Shown here one piece after another: positions 11,762-24,500 of a stretch of DNA of 64,000 nucleotides. Every line of letters begins with the position of its first letter. Positions within the stretch are counted from its first letter, which is position 1. The notes under the pieces were generated by a model. The model was not told the origin of the DNA. It ran no database searches and saw only the letters and a program-made list of their open reading frames with translations. The stretch comes from Sclerotiophoma versabilis. Taxonomy: Eukaryota; Ascomycota; Dothideomycetes; Pleosporales; Didymellaceae. Where the stretch lies: NCBI GenBank assembly GCA_012274445.1, contig JAAROD010000069.1:1054001-1118000 (forward strand). The letters are read 5' to 3'. The position numbers and the translations under genes were made by a program.

Positions 11762-12758
11762 ATGAATAAAATTGATATCCATCACCACTTTTACCCACGG
11801 GAGATGCGGGAGGGTTAGTCATCACTTCTATAATTAAATCACCAAACTCATGTCAGCCACAGCACTCGAGGAAGCCGGTGGTGATCCTTCTGGATGGTAC
11901 ATACCACTCTGGACGCTGGAGCTCGACCAAACGATATGTAAAGACACGGGCGTATGTAAAGCCATACTCTCAGTGACTGCACCCGGCCCTGTCATCAAGA
12001 AAGACTCGGTAGCGGCTGCAAAACTAGCAAGGCAATGCAACGAAGCTGCGGCCTCTATCAGAAACGCCCATCCGAAGAGTTATGGCTTCTTTGCCAGTGT
12101 TCCATCTCTCTTTGATACAGGACGAGCGATCGAAGAGATACGCTATGCTCTAGACGACCTTTGTGCAGACGGAGTCACTTTGTTTACCCGATATGGTGAG
12201 GGCAACAACTACTTAGGCAACGATAGCTTTGAGCCTATATGGGCGGAACTGAGCCGACGTAAGGCGGTAGTTTTTGTGCACCCGACGCATCCTCAGGACA
12301 CGACCCTCATCAATAGTGTGCTTCCACAGCCAATGTTCGACTACCCACATGAAACAGGACGCACAGCAATGGATCTCATCACGAGCGGACGCCTTGGGCA
12401 GCACCCTGGGTGCAAGGTCATTCTATCTCATGCTGGAGGCACCCTCCCGTATCTCATCCACCGAGCGGCGACTATGTTGCCATGTATGCCACATGGGTGC
12501 AAACGAACTCGGAAAGAGCTTTTAGACGAGGCAAAAGAGTTCTACTTCGACACGGCACTCAGCTCAGGTGGGCCAACGTTCAAAGCATTGACAGAATTTG
12601 CGAAGCCAGGGCACGTGTTGTTCGGAAGTGACTTTCCCAATGCACCTCGGGACGCAATTATCAAGTTCACGGCAATGTTCGATGAGCACGAAAGCAACGG
12701 AGAAATTACAAAAGACAGTACAACAAAGGCAGCATTGAGATTGTTCGTAAGAGACTAA
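11762..12758 (+). CDS. patG-like: Amidohydrolase-family 6-methylsalicylate decarboxylase
   Basis: Two exons (11762-11813 and 11857-12758) give 317 residues. The small first exon is essential because it supplies the metal-binding HHHFYP motif (His 7 and 9). Further ligands of the amidohydrolase/ACMSD fold are visible: HPTHP near residue 159, LSHAGG near 209 and FGSDFP with Asp near 276. Members of this family in 6-MSA clusters (PatG, YanB) remove the carboxyl group of 6-MSA to give m-cresol, without oxygen or flavin. The segment GGDPSGWYIPLW at the N terminus is characteristic of this group. No signal peptide is seen, so it is expected in the cytosol. It lies last in the left gene block, just before the transposon island, and its frame is intact. 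Confidence 0.92.
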
Positions 12759-13667
12759 GACGTAAAGGGAATCAGGGCCCTGTGGGGTTTGCCAGCAGCA
12801 TTGAAAGTCAATTTTCTGCGTTTCTGTAAAAAGGTATCTTAGCACTCTACAATCGCTTTGAGTCTCTGGAAGTGTTAACAATACAACTAAACGCTTCCCG
12901 CGTACACATGATCGCTTGTTTCTATCGCCAGCCATTATTACGTGTTCATTCGAATAATGCGCACAATCTCAATTAGATGTGTACTTATGATAACTTAGTG
13001 TGATCTAAAACTATGTCAATGATCTCTGCCAAAACCGGCTTGCTCCTCCACCTAATTACTGCGACACCAAATATCTTAATAATCAAATCTCCAACAGCCC
13101 TTGCTAATATAGAGTAGTTTAATTGGGTAAGTAATTTAATTGCCAACTGACGTGAACGGCAAGCAATTGCAGTAGGCAAGCGAGTTAATTACCAAATGCA
13201 GCCCTTAATTTTGACACAGAAACAACTTAACACTACAACAAGGATAACGGTACACAGCAGTTTAAATTGAGTGCTAATATCCACTGCATTTTGCTTATAG
13301 ATGCATTTGTTGTACCCTATTTTACTGCACGTCTTGCAGCGTTAAATACCCCCTGCCTACAATCTCGTCTCTCTAACTACTACCACTGCCTCTATTTAAG
13401 TAATTCAAGCCTCTGCCTCTGCCTAAGAAAGGGTCCCTCTCATCTGAATCTACTTCTTTTTATACTTTCTACACTTAGAAGCAGCAGCATTAGCGTTCTT
13501 AAACTTAACTTCTCTACCTTTAAGTTAGGTATAACACTGCGCCTTTAATATTAACTTCTTTTTAAACTATAGGACTATTATAAAACTTAATTTAGGTAAT
13601 AGACTCTTGTAGTCTCTTGTTTCCTATAGTTGTTAAATTATCTACACTTCTATCTTTTATATAACGT
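12759..13667. other. Downstream flank grading into the AT-rich island
   Basis: Ordinary composition to about 13.0 kb, then a gradual change to pyrimidine-rich and AT-rich sequence by 13.55 kb. Short open frames here show no family signal. Unlike the other edges of the gene blocks, this transition is gradual, over roughly 400-500 bases. Confidence 0.45.
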
Positions 13668-15427
13668 ACCTTATAGGCAAGCTGCGCACACAGGCACGCT
13701 ACGCACTTTTGCTAAGACTACACTAAAACCAGCCCTAGTATAGCTTATAACAACCCACTTTAGCGCTGCACAGGGCAGAACAACCTGTAATATTACTTAG
13801 AAACCTCTTCTACTTTATTCTTACATGTTTGCGCGTTATGCCTAGTCTCTCTATACTATCTATAGTGTTATTAGAAGGACTTAGCCCCTTTAGCGCGTAC
13901 CCTCTTCTTCTACTTCTTACTATTACTGCGTGCCCTAAACTTATTAAAAGTAGTTATCTACTAGCCCTCCTTAACTATAAGGGTCTCTTCTATCTTAATT
14001 TACTTCCTCTTGTGTAATTTCTAGTATAAAGTAGCCTTATTTACTACTTAGAGCTTAGTAATCTTCTTTTATGCTAATACTAGCTTATATATAATTATTA
14101 CTACTCTCTTTAAGACATTCTTAAACGCCTTAACTATAGAGGTAGGTAAGCTATCTATATACCTCTAAATTCTTATCTTTATAAGCATTAATTACAACTT
14201 AAGTTCTAGAGTATTACTAAGAGTCTATAACTACTAGGGCGCGTTATTAATATAGAATTATAGTAATAGAGTGCACAGCTTTATATTAAGAGTTTATAAA
14301 ACCTATTCTAGGTTAAATAGAACTAGTCTAGCCTCTTAGAACCTTTCTTAGATATTACTAGAGGTAAATAAAGCCTTAAAGGCTGCTATAAAGTATAGTA
14401 GGAACTTAACCTTTATAATATAGTTAATCTAGTTATAGATAAGGTTTTTAGCTTAGTGCCTATATACCTTCTTTAAAGAGGTAAAACAACCTATATTAAG
14501 AGGCTATAGAAGGTATAATAAGTAAGGAAGTATATAGGTAGTAATAATCTTATTATCCTTATAGTATTACTAAAATTTAAGTAAGTTATAGCTCTTATAG
14601 CTATTAATAACTAGTAGATAGTAGGTACTAATAGTACGCTTCTTTATATATATATTAAAGTACTTTAGCTAGTCTAAACTAAGCTTATTAGTAGTCTAGC
14701 TATTATTAAAGACTCTAATTTTCTAATTCTATAGCAGGTCCTTCTCTTTATACTAGAAAGAGAGGTAGTAGTATACTTTAAAGATAATAAAGAGTAGTAT
14801 AGCTTAACCTTTAGTATTAACACTCTATATAACTGTTATCTACTCTCTATTACCTAGCTAGACTACCTTTAGCTATTCTTATTACTTTAAAGCTATAATA
14901 ACTACTCTTATTAATATAATACCTATTATAAACTAGCCTTATAAAAGTTATAGGTACTATTATTCTAAATACTATACTTAGCTTTAATATTAGCTACTAG
15001 GCTAAACTAGCTCTAGATTACCTTAGAATCTTTATAGAGAGCTTTCTTATAGTTATACTTTTAATTAAACCTTATTATAGGCTCTAGTTAGTGCTTAATA
15101 AATATACTAGGCTAGTTTAGGCTAATATAGCCTAAACTATACTTAGTATATAAAGAATTAGCTATATTAGCTATACCTGTAAGCTAAAGAGAAAATTCTT
15201 ATATAAATAGCTTAAGTATATACTTAATAATTACCTACTTCTTAGTATTAGTTAGGTTCTATAAGTTAGCTATAGTATTAGTGCGTAAAGGTTATCTAGT
15301 ATATTAGTTATATAGTATAGTTTTAGAAACCTTATAGATAGTAATAGTATATTATAGAAGAAGCTTTATATCTCTTTTAAGAGCTTTAATTATAAGCTCT
15401 ACCTAAGCTTTCTTTAATACGTCTAGT
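13668..15427 (-). mobile_element. Fot1/pogo-type DNA transposon, truncated RIP-mutated copy
   Basis: Similar throughout to the complete copy at 40530-42392. The left inverted-repeat end is recognisable at about 13668-13712 (ATAGGCAAGCTG...CACTTTTGCTAAG), less mutated than in the other copy. The transposase reads on the minus strand with many stops; the region around 14350-14650 matches the DDE domain near the C-terminal catalytic motif of pogo-type transposases. The right end is missing: similarity stops where the LTR at 15428 begins, so the insertion or a later rearrangement removed it. Confidence 0.7.
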
Positions 15428-15925
15428 TATTATAAACCTTAAGAAGTAGTATAGCAGAATATTAAAGAGAAGGAAGAATTAATAATACTTAAGAATAACC
15501 TAATAGTTTTTAAGAAGGTTAGTAATATAGAAACTAATAATACTTAACTCTACCTATTCTAATCTCTTAGTAGAATGCTATAATAGAATATATTACAGGT
15601 ATTCTAAGGAATTCTATAACATTCTATAATATACTAGGTTAGAATAATACTAGAATATTAGAACCTATATAGAATATTTATTAAGTATATAGTAAGTAGG
15701 AATATAACTCTTATAGTTTGTGTTTAACCTTATTAATTAAGTTTATCTTTAGAATCTTAACCTAACTCTTAAGCTAGATAGTCTACTCTATACTACTTAT
15801 TATTACTATCTATTATTATAGTGTTTTACTAGGTAATAACCTAACCTAGTCTACTGCGCACTGTTTATACCTAAGAACTAACAGAACTAGTACTTATAGT
15901 CTTTAACTAAAGTATAACTTTAATA
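15428..15925 (+). repeat. Left LTR of outermost Gypsy (subtype B)
   Basis: About 498 bases, matching 45407-45911. The second half is shared with the subtype A LTRs at 18351, 32290 and 34033; the first half is different and lacks their palindrome array. Confidence 0.85.
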
Positions 15926-15959
15926 TTTTAAACACCTCTAATATAAGCAATATGTTAGA

Positions 15960-17802
15960 AGATTATACTACCTCTAGTAACTCTACTAATATGCGTAACT
16001 TAGCTGGCCTTAAGGTTACTAAACCTAACCTCTATAATAGAAACTGTTCTAAGATTAAGAATTAGCTTCTTTAGTTTAATTTATTCTTTACCTTCTAAGG
16101 CGCCTCTATTTAAGAAGAAAATAAGGTTAAGCTAGCTATATTATATATACGCAGTAAAGACTTTAAATAGATTTAACTCTTTATTTAGAATAAAATAAGT
16201 AAGCCTACCTCTCTTAAGAATAATATATACCTTAATAACTTTATAGAACTTAAGACTAGAATCTAATAGATCTTTAGAGTTATTAATAAACCTATTATAG
16301 CTAGGTATAATATCTAAACTATTTAGCAGACTATATTAGTTATAGACTATACTGCTAACTTCTAAGCTATTACTTATAACACTAACTAGAATAATACTAC
16401 TCTAATAACTATATTTAGGTAGAGTCTAAAGCCTAAGGTTAAGGAAGAACTTTTACGTACTAGCGCAGTAATTAGAAGCCTTAAAGACTTAGAGAATAAA
16501 GCTATTAATATTAATACTTAGCTCTATAAGCTTTACTTAGAGTTAGAAAAGAATTTATAAGTATAAGTTATAGGTAATATAAATAACTACTTATAACAAT
16601 AAAACTAGCAGTATAATAATAACCTAAACTAAGAAAAATAAAGAGAATATAACTACTACTAGTTTAATACTAGTTGATATATCTATAATAATATATAGAG
16701 TAGATACTTTAGACTAGAAGCTATAGACCTTTTAAACCTTAATAAAGGACTGCTACTAGAATACTAGAATAAGAAAAAGAGTAGCTATAAGAAGGACAAG
16801 TCTAGTATAACTTATTATAGATATAGTAAGTAAGGCTACTACGCTAAGAATTATTAATTAAAGAATAAAGTAGTTTAATAACTTAATATACTTACCTGCA
16901 GAGATATAGATACTAGTAATAAATAGAAGATTCTTACTAATAATATAGAACGTCTTATAGAAGACTCTAAGACTAAATCTAATAATAACTATATTAAACT
17001 ATCTAATAAGAATATATAGAATATTTAAAGCTAAGCACTTATACTATACTAAGAGTTAGATAAATAGTAGAAGCACCTACAGGACTTAGCAGGATAACTA
17101 TTAGAATAGATAGAATAAATATAGATAGAGAATAAAAGTGTATAAATATAGATAACCTATAATATTGTAATAACTATATAATACTACTAGATAAGAAGTA
17201 GATAGAGGTATTATCTACGCCTCTAATACTAAAAAAAGTTAGTATAATATAGATATACGTAAATTTAATAAGTATACTAAAGTAGAATTAGTATATTAAG
17301 AATTCTAAGATAATAATACTACCTTTTAAGTAAACTATAAATAGATTACTAAGAGTATTAATAAGAAACTATAGTAATTAGCACTTTAAACTTGTGCAGG
17401 ATAATAATAGGTTAACAACCTAAATAAATTCTAATAAGATAAGTAGAAATATAAGTTTTATAGACTTAGTACTAATAACTATACTATATAACAGGAGCTT
17501 AAGTAATAAGTAAATAATAATAGAAGTAGAAATAAGCCTAACTTTAATAGAAAGCTAGTATTACTTCTAAACCTAAAACTAGAGTATACCTTAGACTACT
17601 AGAATGTAAATTATAGAAAGCTATTATAGATAGCATACGTGTACAACACCTACTATATATATAAGTTAGAAAAGCTAGAAGTAGAATAGTTTCTAACTTC
17701 TAAGACTATATATAGAAAATAATAGTATAATTATAAGAATAATATATATAAAATATAGCTCTAGAATAAGTATTCTAAGCTGCACTTTCTAGGTATAGAT
17801 AA
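15960..17802 (+). pseudogene. gag and nucleocapsid remnant of outermost Gypsy
   Basis: RIP-mutated reading frame with numerous stops; a Gag-like stretch runs from about 15960. The residual CysX2CysX4HisX4Cys pattern near 16800-16860 marks the nucleocapsid. The part at about 16845-17040 is nearly the same as 27250-27440 in the related element. Confidence 0.65.
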
Positions 17803-17990
17803 TATAATAGGCTAAGCCCTAAGTATATAAGACTATATACTAAACCTACGCACATAATTATAGAGTATAAGCTTAGTATCTTACTATATCTTGTATAAGA
17901 AGAGATAATTTCTTCTTTCTTCTCTATCTTTCTACTTCTATAGTATAGGACAACCGTATACTTATTAGAAGGCTACTTTAACTCTTAATA
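17803..17990 (+). repeat. Left LTR of family 2 Gypsy
   Basis: 188-base repeat matching 39285-39471, RIP-mutated; small for a Gypsy LTR. Confidence 0.8.
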
Positions 17991-18350
17991 TAAGTAGAAA
18001 GATTAAAACTAACTAAACCTCCTAAGCGTACAATAATAGAAGGAGACAACCTTTATAATTAACAGCTACCTAGCAGCTAGCTAATATATAAATAGCAGAT
18101 ATAATTACAGTATCTATATAAGTAATAGCAAGGCCTGTTGCACAGGCTATTAGTAGATAATCTAATAGTAATAATATAATCCTTAAAAGCTAACCTAGAT
18201 AAACTAGTAAGTAAGTAAGAGAGATAACTATATAAGCAGCTACAATCCTAAATAAATAAACTTAGAGAGATACTAAGTAACAATGCTTATCTAGAAACCT
18301 TAGAAAGAAGTAGATAAAACTTTTCCTCTAGTCCTACCTCTTTAAGCAAC

Positions 18351-18848
18351 TGTTACGATCCTGTGCGGACAAAGCAGCACAGTAATTAAGTAGCTAACTA
18401 GAGCTCTTACCTAAGAGCTAGGGCAGAGCTAGGAAGAATCTCTCTTTGTACAGTTACGTAACATACTTATTAATAAGTATAATATACGTAACCTACTTAT
18501 TAATAAGCATTATATATTATTACTTATTAATAAGTAATACTATATATCTTATTAGACTAACCCTAGTTACTTATTAATAAGTATTATCTTCTAGTAAGTA
18601 TATAGTTAGCAGGAATACAACTCTTATAGTTTATGTTTAACTTAGTTAATTAAGTTTGTCTTTAGAATCTTAACTCTAACTCTTAAGCTAGATAGTCTAC
18701 TCTATACTACTTATTATTACTCTCTATTATTATAGTATTTTACTAGGTAATAACTCTAACTCTTATAGACTCTTCTGTGCTAGCGCTTATCTCTAAGAAC
18801 TAATATAAATAGTACTAATAAGCTTTGCTTAAAAGTATAACTTTAACA
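18351..18848 (+). repeat. Left LTR of family 1 subtype A element
   Basis: 498 bases, starting TGTTACGATCCTGTGCGGAC, RIP-mutated mostly further in. It contains four copies of a palindrome reduced to ACTTATTAATAAGT at about 18464-18582, which correspond to the unmutated array in the solo LTR at 34033. Confidence 0.88.
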
Positions 18849-19358
18849 CTTTAAACACCTCTAAGATAAGTACTACTTTAGAATCCTATACTACTTCTAG
18901 TAACTCTAATATATTATATAACTATGTTAACAACAACCTTAATATAGATAAAGAATTAAATAGAGGTATAATAACCTCTGCGTCTATAAGTATATACCTA
19001 GTAGCTAAGCCTAAGACCTTTAATAGTACTTATAAGAAACTAGAAGACTAGCTTATTAAATTCAACCTCTTCTTTATATTCTAGAGAGAACGCATTTCTA
19101 AGAAGAAATATATAATACTTATCTCTATATTTATAAAGAATTACGTGTTTACGTAGATTAAACCCTTTATCTAGTGTTACTATAGAATAGAAATATCTAC
19201 TAATATTAATGCATAGATTAAAGACTTTAATCTATTTAAGAAATAGATACGCTAAGTATTTAGAGTATATAATAAACTAACTATTATATATTATAATATC
19301 TAATATATTAAGTAAACTATGTTAGCTACTAACTATACTACTAAGTTTTAGCAGCTAG

Positions 19359-19675
19359 TATAAGAAGCTAGCTGCTAAGAGCTATATATAAGTAGAAACT
19401 AAATAAATTTAATACCTATCTACTAGTGCAGAGTCTTATATATATATATATACTAGAAGGTAGAAGGTATATAGAACCTGTTTATAGAGTCTGCAATTCT
19501 CTAGTAGCCTTTATAGTAGTAAGGCAGGCTCTAGTCTAGAGAGTTTAGAGGGCCTATTATAGAGACTAAAATTACTAGAGTTCTGCTAAGAACCTATAGG
19601 GCTAGAGCGTAATTAGCTAGAGTGCCTAAGGCCTTCTATGCGCTAAGGTACTAGTCTAGAGCCTAGCCTGTTATA
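19359..19675 (-). repeat. LTR of innermost Gypsy, left copy
   Basis: 317-base LTR matching 26477-26789; preceded by target duplication GCTAG. Confidence 0.82.
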
Positions 19676-22600
19676 GTACCCCCCTACTATTTCTATATTT
19701 ATAAATAAACTTTTAGAGTAAAATAATAGACTAACTAGCTTAACCTTATATTCTCTGCGCGCCTATTTACTACTATTATACTTCTTTACTTATCTTTCTA
19801 CTCTACTCCTTCTGTGCTTTACTCTTACCTTATCTTACTATAGTAGGCTCTAGTAAGCGTAAAGCTAGCTCTAGCGCTAGTTCTATAAGTTATTACACTT
19901 ATCTTTCTTATTATAGTGCTTTTCTTTAGTAAAGTAGAAGCTTATAAGGCTATTTATAGCTTTATAGTAGTAGCTCTCTTACTCTAAAAGGTGTCTATAA
20001 TACGTAATATCTTTACTTAAACACCTACTAACTACTTATTTACTACAGCCTAGTAAGAAATTCTTACTCTATTCTTCTACTCTGCTAAGCTGTATTATTA
20101 CTAATTCTAATTATAAGCTTTTTAGCAATATTAATTTTAACGCCCTTACTACTACTATTAACAGTTCTAGTAATATAATAGATAATAAGCCTAAGCCTAA
20201 GAACCTCCTTAGCTGCGCCTAGTATACTCTTAACTACTAGCTCTATAATATTAATATAGATAAGTTAACTTATTCTAAGTATAAGTATAAGAAGTACTAC
20301 TACTATAGAGTAAGTTCTATAATCTCTTTATCCTTTAAGTGTGTTCTCTTCTACCTAGTTAGTTACTAATCTCTAGGTTTTATAGGCTTTTTATAAGACT
20401 TTTAAGTCTACTACTACTATTTACTATCTCTATAAGATCTAGCCTAATTTTAAGTACTATGCCTCTTTTCTTACTAGCTTAGTATCTACTAAGAATAAGC
20501 ATGCTCTCTATTACTACTAAAATTTAGTAATAATATAAGATCTTCTATCTTAGCCTAATAATAAGCTTAGGTACTATACTAACCTCTTAGACTATAAGGC
20601 TAAGGTTAAAGAAGAGCTTAAGAATTCTAATAATATTCTTAGTATAACTTATAAAGGTATAGATCTACAGAAGTAGATATTAAAGAAGATATACTCTAAC
20701 TATAAGGTTCTAGAGAAAATTCTTGTTTAGAATAAGCTGCTTATAGGTTTCTTCTTAGAAATTATTATTCTTATTTTAGTCTAGCTAATATTTATAGCTT
20801 AACTCTCTATATAACGCGTTTATTATATAGTCTATAACTTAAAGTATACTTATTTAGGCCTATACTACTTCTAAGGATAATATTAGAAATAATACTACTA
20901 CTATCTATTCTATAGTTAGAGCTTAGGAGGAGAAGATTATAAGAGCTACTAGGACTGCTTAGGTTAAGAATTCCCCTAATAATAATTAGGAGATATATTC
21001 TGCAAACTAGTTAGTATCTATCTCTAGTGTTTTTAGTACTCTAGTATACCTCTATAATAGGTTTTTCTATTAGTGTCTACATAGAAATAACTAATCTCTA
21101 GTAGTATAGTAAATAAAACTTTCTTTCTTTAGAATATTTCTCTTCTTCTAATTATATAGTTCCTTGTTTTTTCTATAGTATTTTCTTTTTAAGAGTTCTA
21201 CTCTTTTATAGTAGCTACGTACTATTCTTTTTATTTAGAAGTATAGTGTCTCTTACTAGAAGAGTCTACTAGAGAGTTCTAAGAAGAATTCTAAGAAGAG
21301 GTTTCCCTAAGTATTACAGCTTCTAGCTGTTTCTATAATCTATCTATCTAAAGTAGATAACTTTTTATAGTTAGACCTTAGTTTCTAGGTTCTCTAAGTA
21401 TAGCTTTACTATACTACTAGGTACTAATAGTTCTTACTATTTATTCTAGATAGGCGTTCTCTATAGATAGCCTTAACCTCCTATTCTTTAGTAAAAGAGC
21501 TGTTATTACCTATAATTACTAGAAGGCCTAGTTATAGGTTATTATTTATCTATTCTTTTAGAAAGTTTTCTGCATAGAGGCAGAGCCTATCTATATAGAA
21601 TACTAGGTAGATTCTTCCTTTAATATTAAGTTTTATATTATATAAAGAGATTATTTCTATTATAGTAAACTTCCTGTTCTTCTAATCTAACTTCTAGCTA
21701 GCCTAATTATTAGAAAAGTAGTTTTTTAGTTTTAGCTAGACCTTGTTACCTACACAGAGTTAGAATACCTCTTTCTAGTATCTATTAGCTTAGAGTTTCT
21801 AGGCTTATTATACTTCTGCTATCTTAGACTATATAAATTCTATAGTTTTAGTAAACTTTTATACTATTATAGCTGCTGCTTTTGCTAGAGCCCTAGTGTT
21901 CTAGTAGAGGTTTTTAGTAGTTAGGTCTAGGTCTTCCTGCACAGTATCTATATTATACCTATACTAGATAAAGAAGAAACTAACACCTGTAGAACTTACT
22001 ACTTATTTCTTAATAGTAATTTATGCTGCTAGTACCTAGCATGCCTAGTTATTCTAGGTCTAGTCTATATAGGCTTAGAGGTAGGCTTTTATAACTAAGT
22101 TTATATATTTAGTACTACTATTTATCTATAGGTAGAAGGCTGTAGATAGTCTTTAGGTAATTTTTAATATTTAGTATATAGTTCTCTAGAAGTTACTTAG
22201 AAATTATAATTCTTAATTAGAAACTATAGTATCTAGTGCCTAATAGTACGTAACTATATAGAAGATAAATATATTAGAGACTATTTCTATAGATATATCT
22301 AGAAAGAGAATTAAGATTATATCCTTTAAGAGTTAGTTAGTAATAACTATTAGATTATTATTCTCTATACTTTCTAGTAGGTTAGTAATAAAGTCTATAG
22401 AGATTTTCTTCTATATATAACTTTATAGTAGAAGTAGTTTTAATAGGCTTTATTTTAGTTTCTTCTAGAGTTTAGTTCTTCTATAAATATTATAGTTAGA
22501 GATATACTAGCAGAGTACTAAGAAAATACCTAGCTAGAAGTATAATTAGAATAAGATAGTAAATATATTTTCTTACTCTAGGTGCTCTATTATAGGCAAA

Positions 22601-23099
22601 TAGTAAATATTATTTATAATTTATCTCTTTAGTACTTCTAAGTTAGGTACCTACTTTCTTCCTCTATAATACAGCCTACCTTTCTTATCTAGTAAGTATT
22701 CTGCTAAAGAGACTTTTAAATTAATCTATAGGGGAAACTTTTAAGCACCTACTTATATAGCTTCTATTACTATCTAGTAGGTTTTATCTATTTAGGTAGT
22801 CTAAGTCTATAGTATCTTAAATATATCTATATTATTATAGAGGCTTTTATTATATATATATATAGAAGTCTATTTATTAGTAGTTACTTAGTTTTATTCT
22901 TTAGTAGGTACTACTATAGTTTTCTAATTCTATTTCTATAGTATTAGTACTAGCCTTTATTATCTTTATAAATAAGTAGTAACTAAGTAGCTATATATTA
23001 TTAGTTAAGCTAGTTAGAAAGAGTTAGTATTTTAGAAGTAGGCAGTAAAAGATACTATAGCTTCTACCTCCTCTTCTTCTAAGAGGGGTTATATAACTA

Positions 23100-24500
23100 T
23101 AGTAAATAGGTAGAGTAGTTAGAAGTATTAGGTTCTTTTCTAATTATTATCTGCTGTATTAGGCGTGTCCTCTTCTCTTTTAGATAAAGTATCTACTTAG
23201 CTATTAACTTTCCCTAGCTAGTATATAAAGGTTAGGTTAAACTAGCTAAGAAGGCTTAACTATTAGACGTAGTATTCTGTTAGAAGTCTAGATTTATAGA
23301 AGTATTCTAGATTCTTATAGTCTATAATAACTATAAAGTTCTTAGCTTACTTTAGCTTAGTATTCTATTTCTATAGGTACTTAATAACTACTAGTATTTT
23401 CTTATTATAGATTATATAGTTTACCTCTACTTTAGAAATCTTGGTAGAGAAGTAAGCTACTATTTAAAGGGCTCTGTCTTTACTAAACTAGAAGAGTACT
23501 CCTCCTATTACCTATCTAGAGGTATTATATTCTAGGACTATCTTTAGATCTAGGTTAAAGTTAGCTAGAGTAGGTTCTGTAATAAAGGCTTTCTTTATTA
23601 TTTTAAAGGCCTTATATTAGGCAGGTTCCTATTTAAAGTTAGAGTTCTTTCTAGTTAACCTTATTAAGAGTTCTACTATAGATAAGAATCTATTAATAAA
23701 CTATTAGTAGAAGTTAGTAAATCTAAGAAAACTTTAGACACCTTTTACTATCTTAGAGGCTTTCTATGCCTAAATTACTATAACCTTCTCTAGGTTTATT
23801 CTAATACTCTTTCTAACTTTAATAATAAATCTAAGGTATTTAGTAGACTAAATAGAGAATTTACTCTTCTCTATATCTAGATATAGGCTAGCTTTGCCTA
23901 GTTTCTATATAATTTTAAGTACCTTCTATTTATATTTCTTTTAACTTCTACTAGAGTAAATTAGTATATTATTAATATAAGCAGAGTACTATCTATTAAG
24001 GTATTCTTAGAGTGTCTAGTTAATATACTATTAGAAGGTACTAGAAGCGTTAGCTAACCTAAATAGTATTACTAACTATTTATAGAGGCTAAAGTAGGTT
24101 TAGAAGGTAGTTTTCTATTTATCTCTATCTACTATATAGATCTTATAGAAGGCTTAGATTACATTAACCTTAGTAAACTACTTCACTTTTAAGATTTAAG
24201 ATAGTGTCTTATATATTAACAGGAGAAAGTATTAGTTTTTCTTAATAATAGTATTTAGTACTTAGTAGTCTATATAGAACCTTAGTTCTCTACCTAGTTT
24301 CTTTATAAAGAGAACTAGGCCTAATATACTTAACTTACTAACTTATATAAATTCTTTAACTAGGTAGCTAGTTAGTTATTACCTAAGTACTAAGAGTTCT
24401 TCTCTAGACATGTTATAAAGTAGACTCTAGAGAATAGTAGCTAGTTTCCTATTTTCTTCTATTAACTCTATAGAGTAGTTAATATCTAGTCTTTAGTAGA
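23100..24500 (-). pseudogene. Reverse transcriptase / RNase H remnant of innermost Gypsy
   Basis: On the minus strand the conserved Gypsy RT landmarks follow in order despite many stops: the FxKKxGxELRFxxDY block near 24310, the FRLANAxSTFQ block near 24060, the altered YxDD box near 23965, and RNase H blocks near 23400-23600. The stops and Asp-to-Asn changes are what C-to-T and G-to-A mutation predicts. Confidence 0.75.

Noticed and set aside
13829..14017. 62-residue hydrophobic open frame
   Set aside because: Lies in the pogo transposon copy, in the direction opposite to its transposase.
17803..17990. Reading the 188-base repeat pair as Copia LTRs on the minus strand
   Set aside because: The pol between the copies has Gypsy order on the plus strand and a purine tract precedes the right copy, so they are LTRs of a plus-strand Gypsy.
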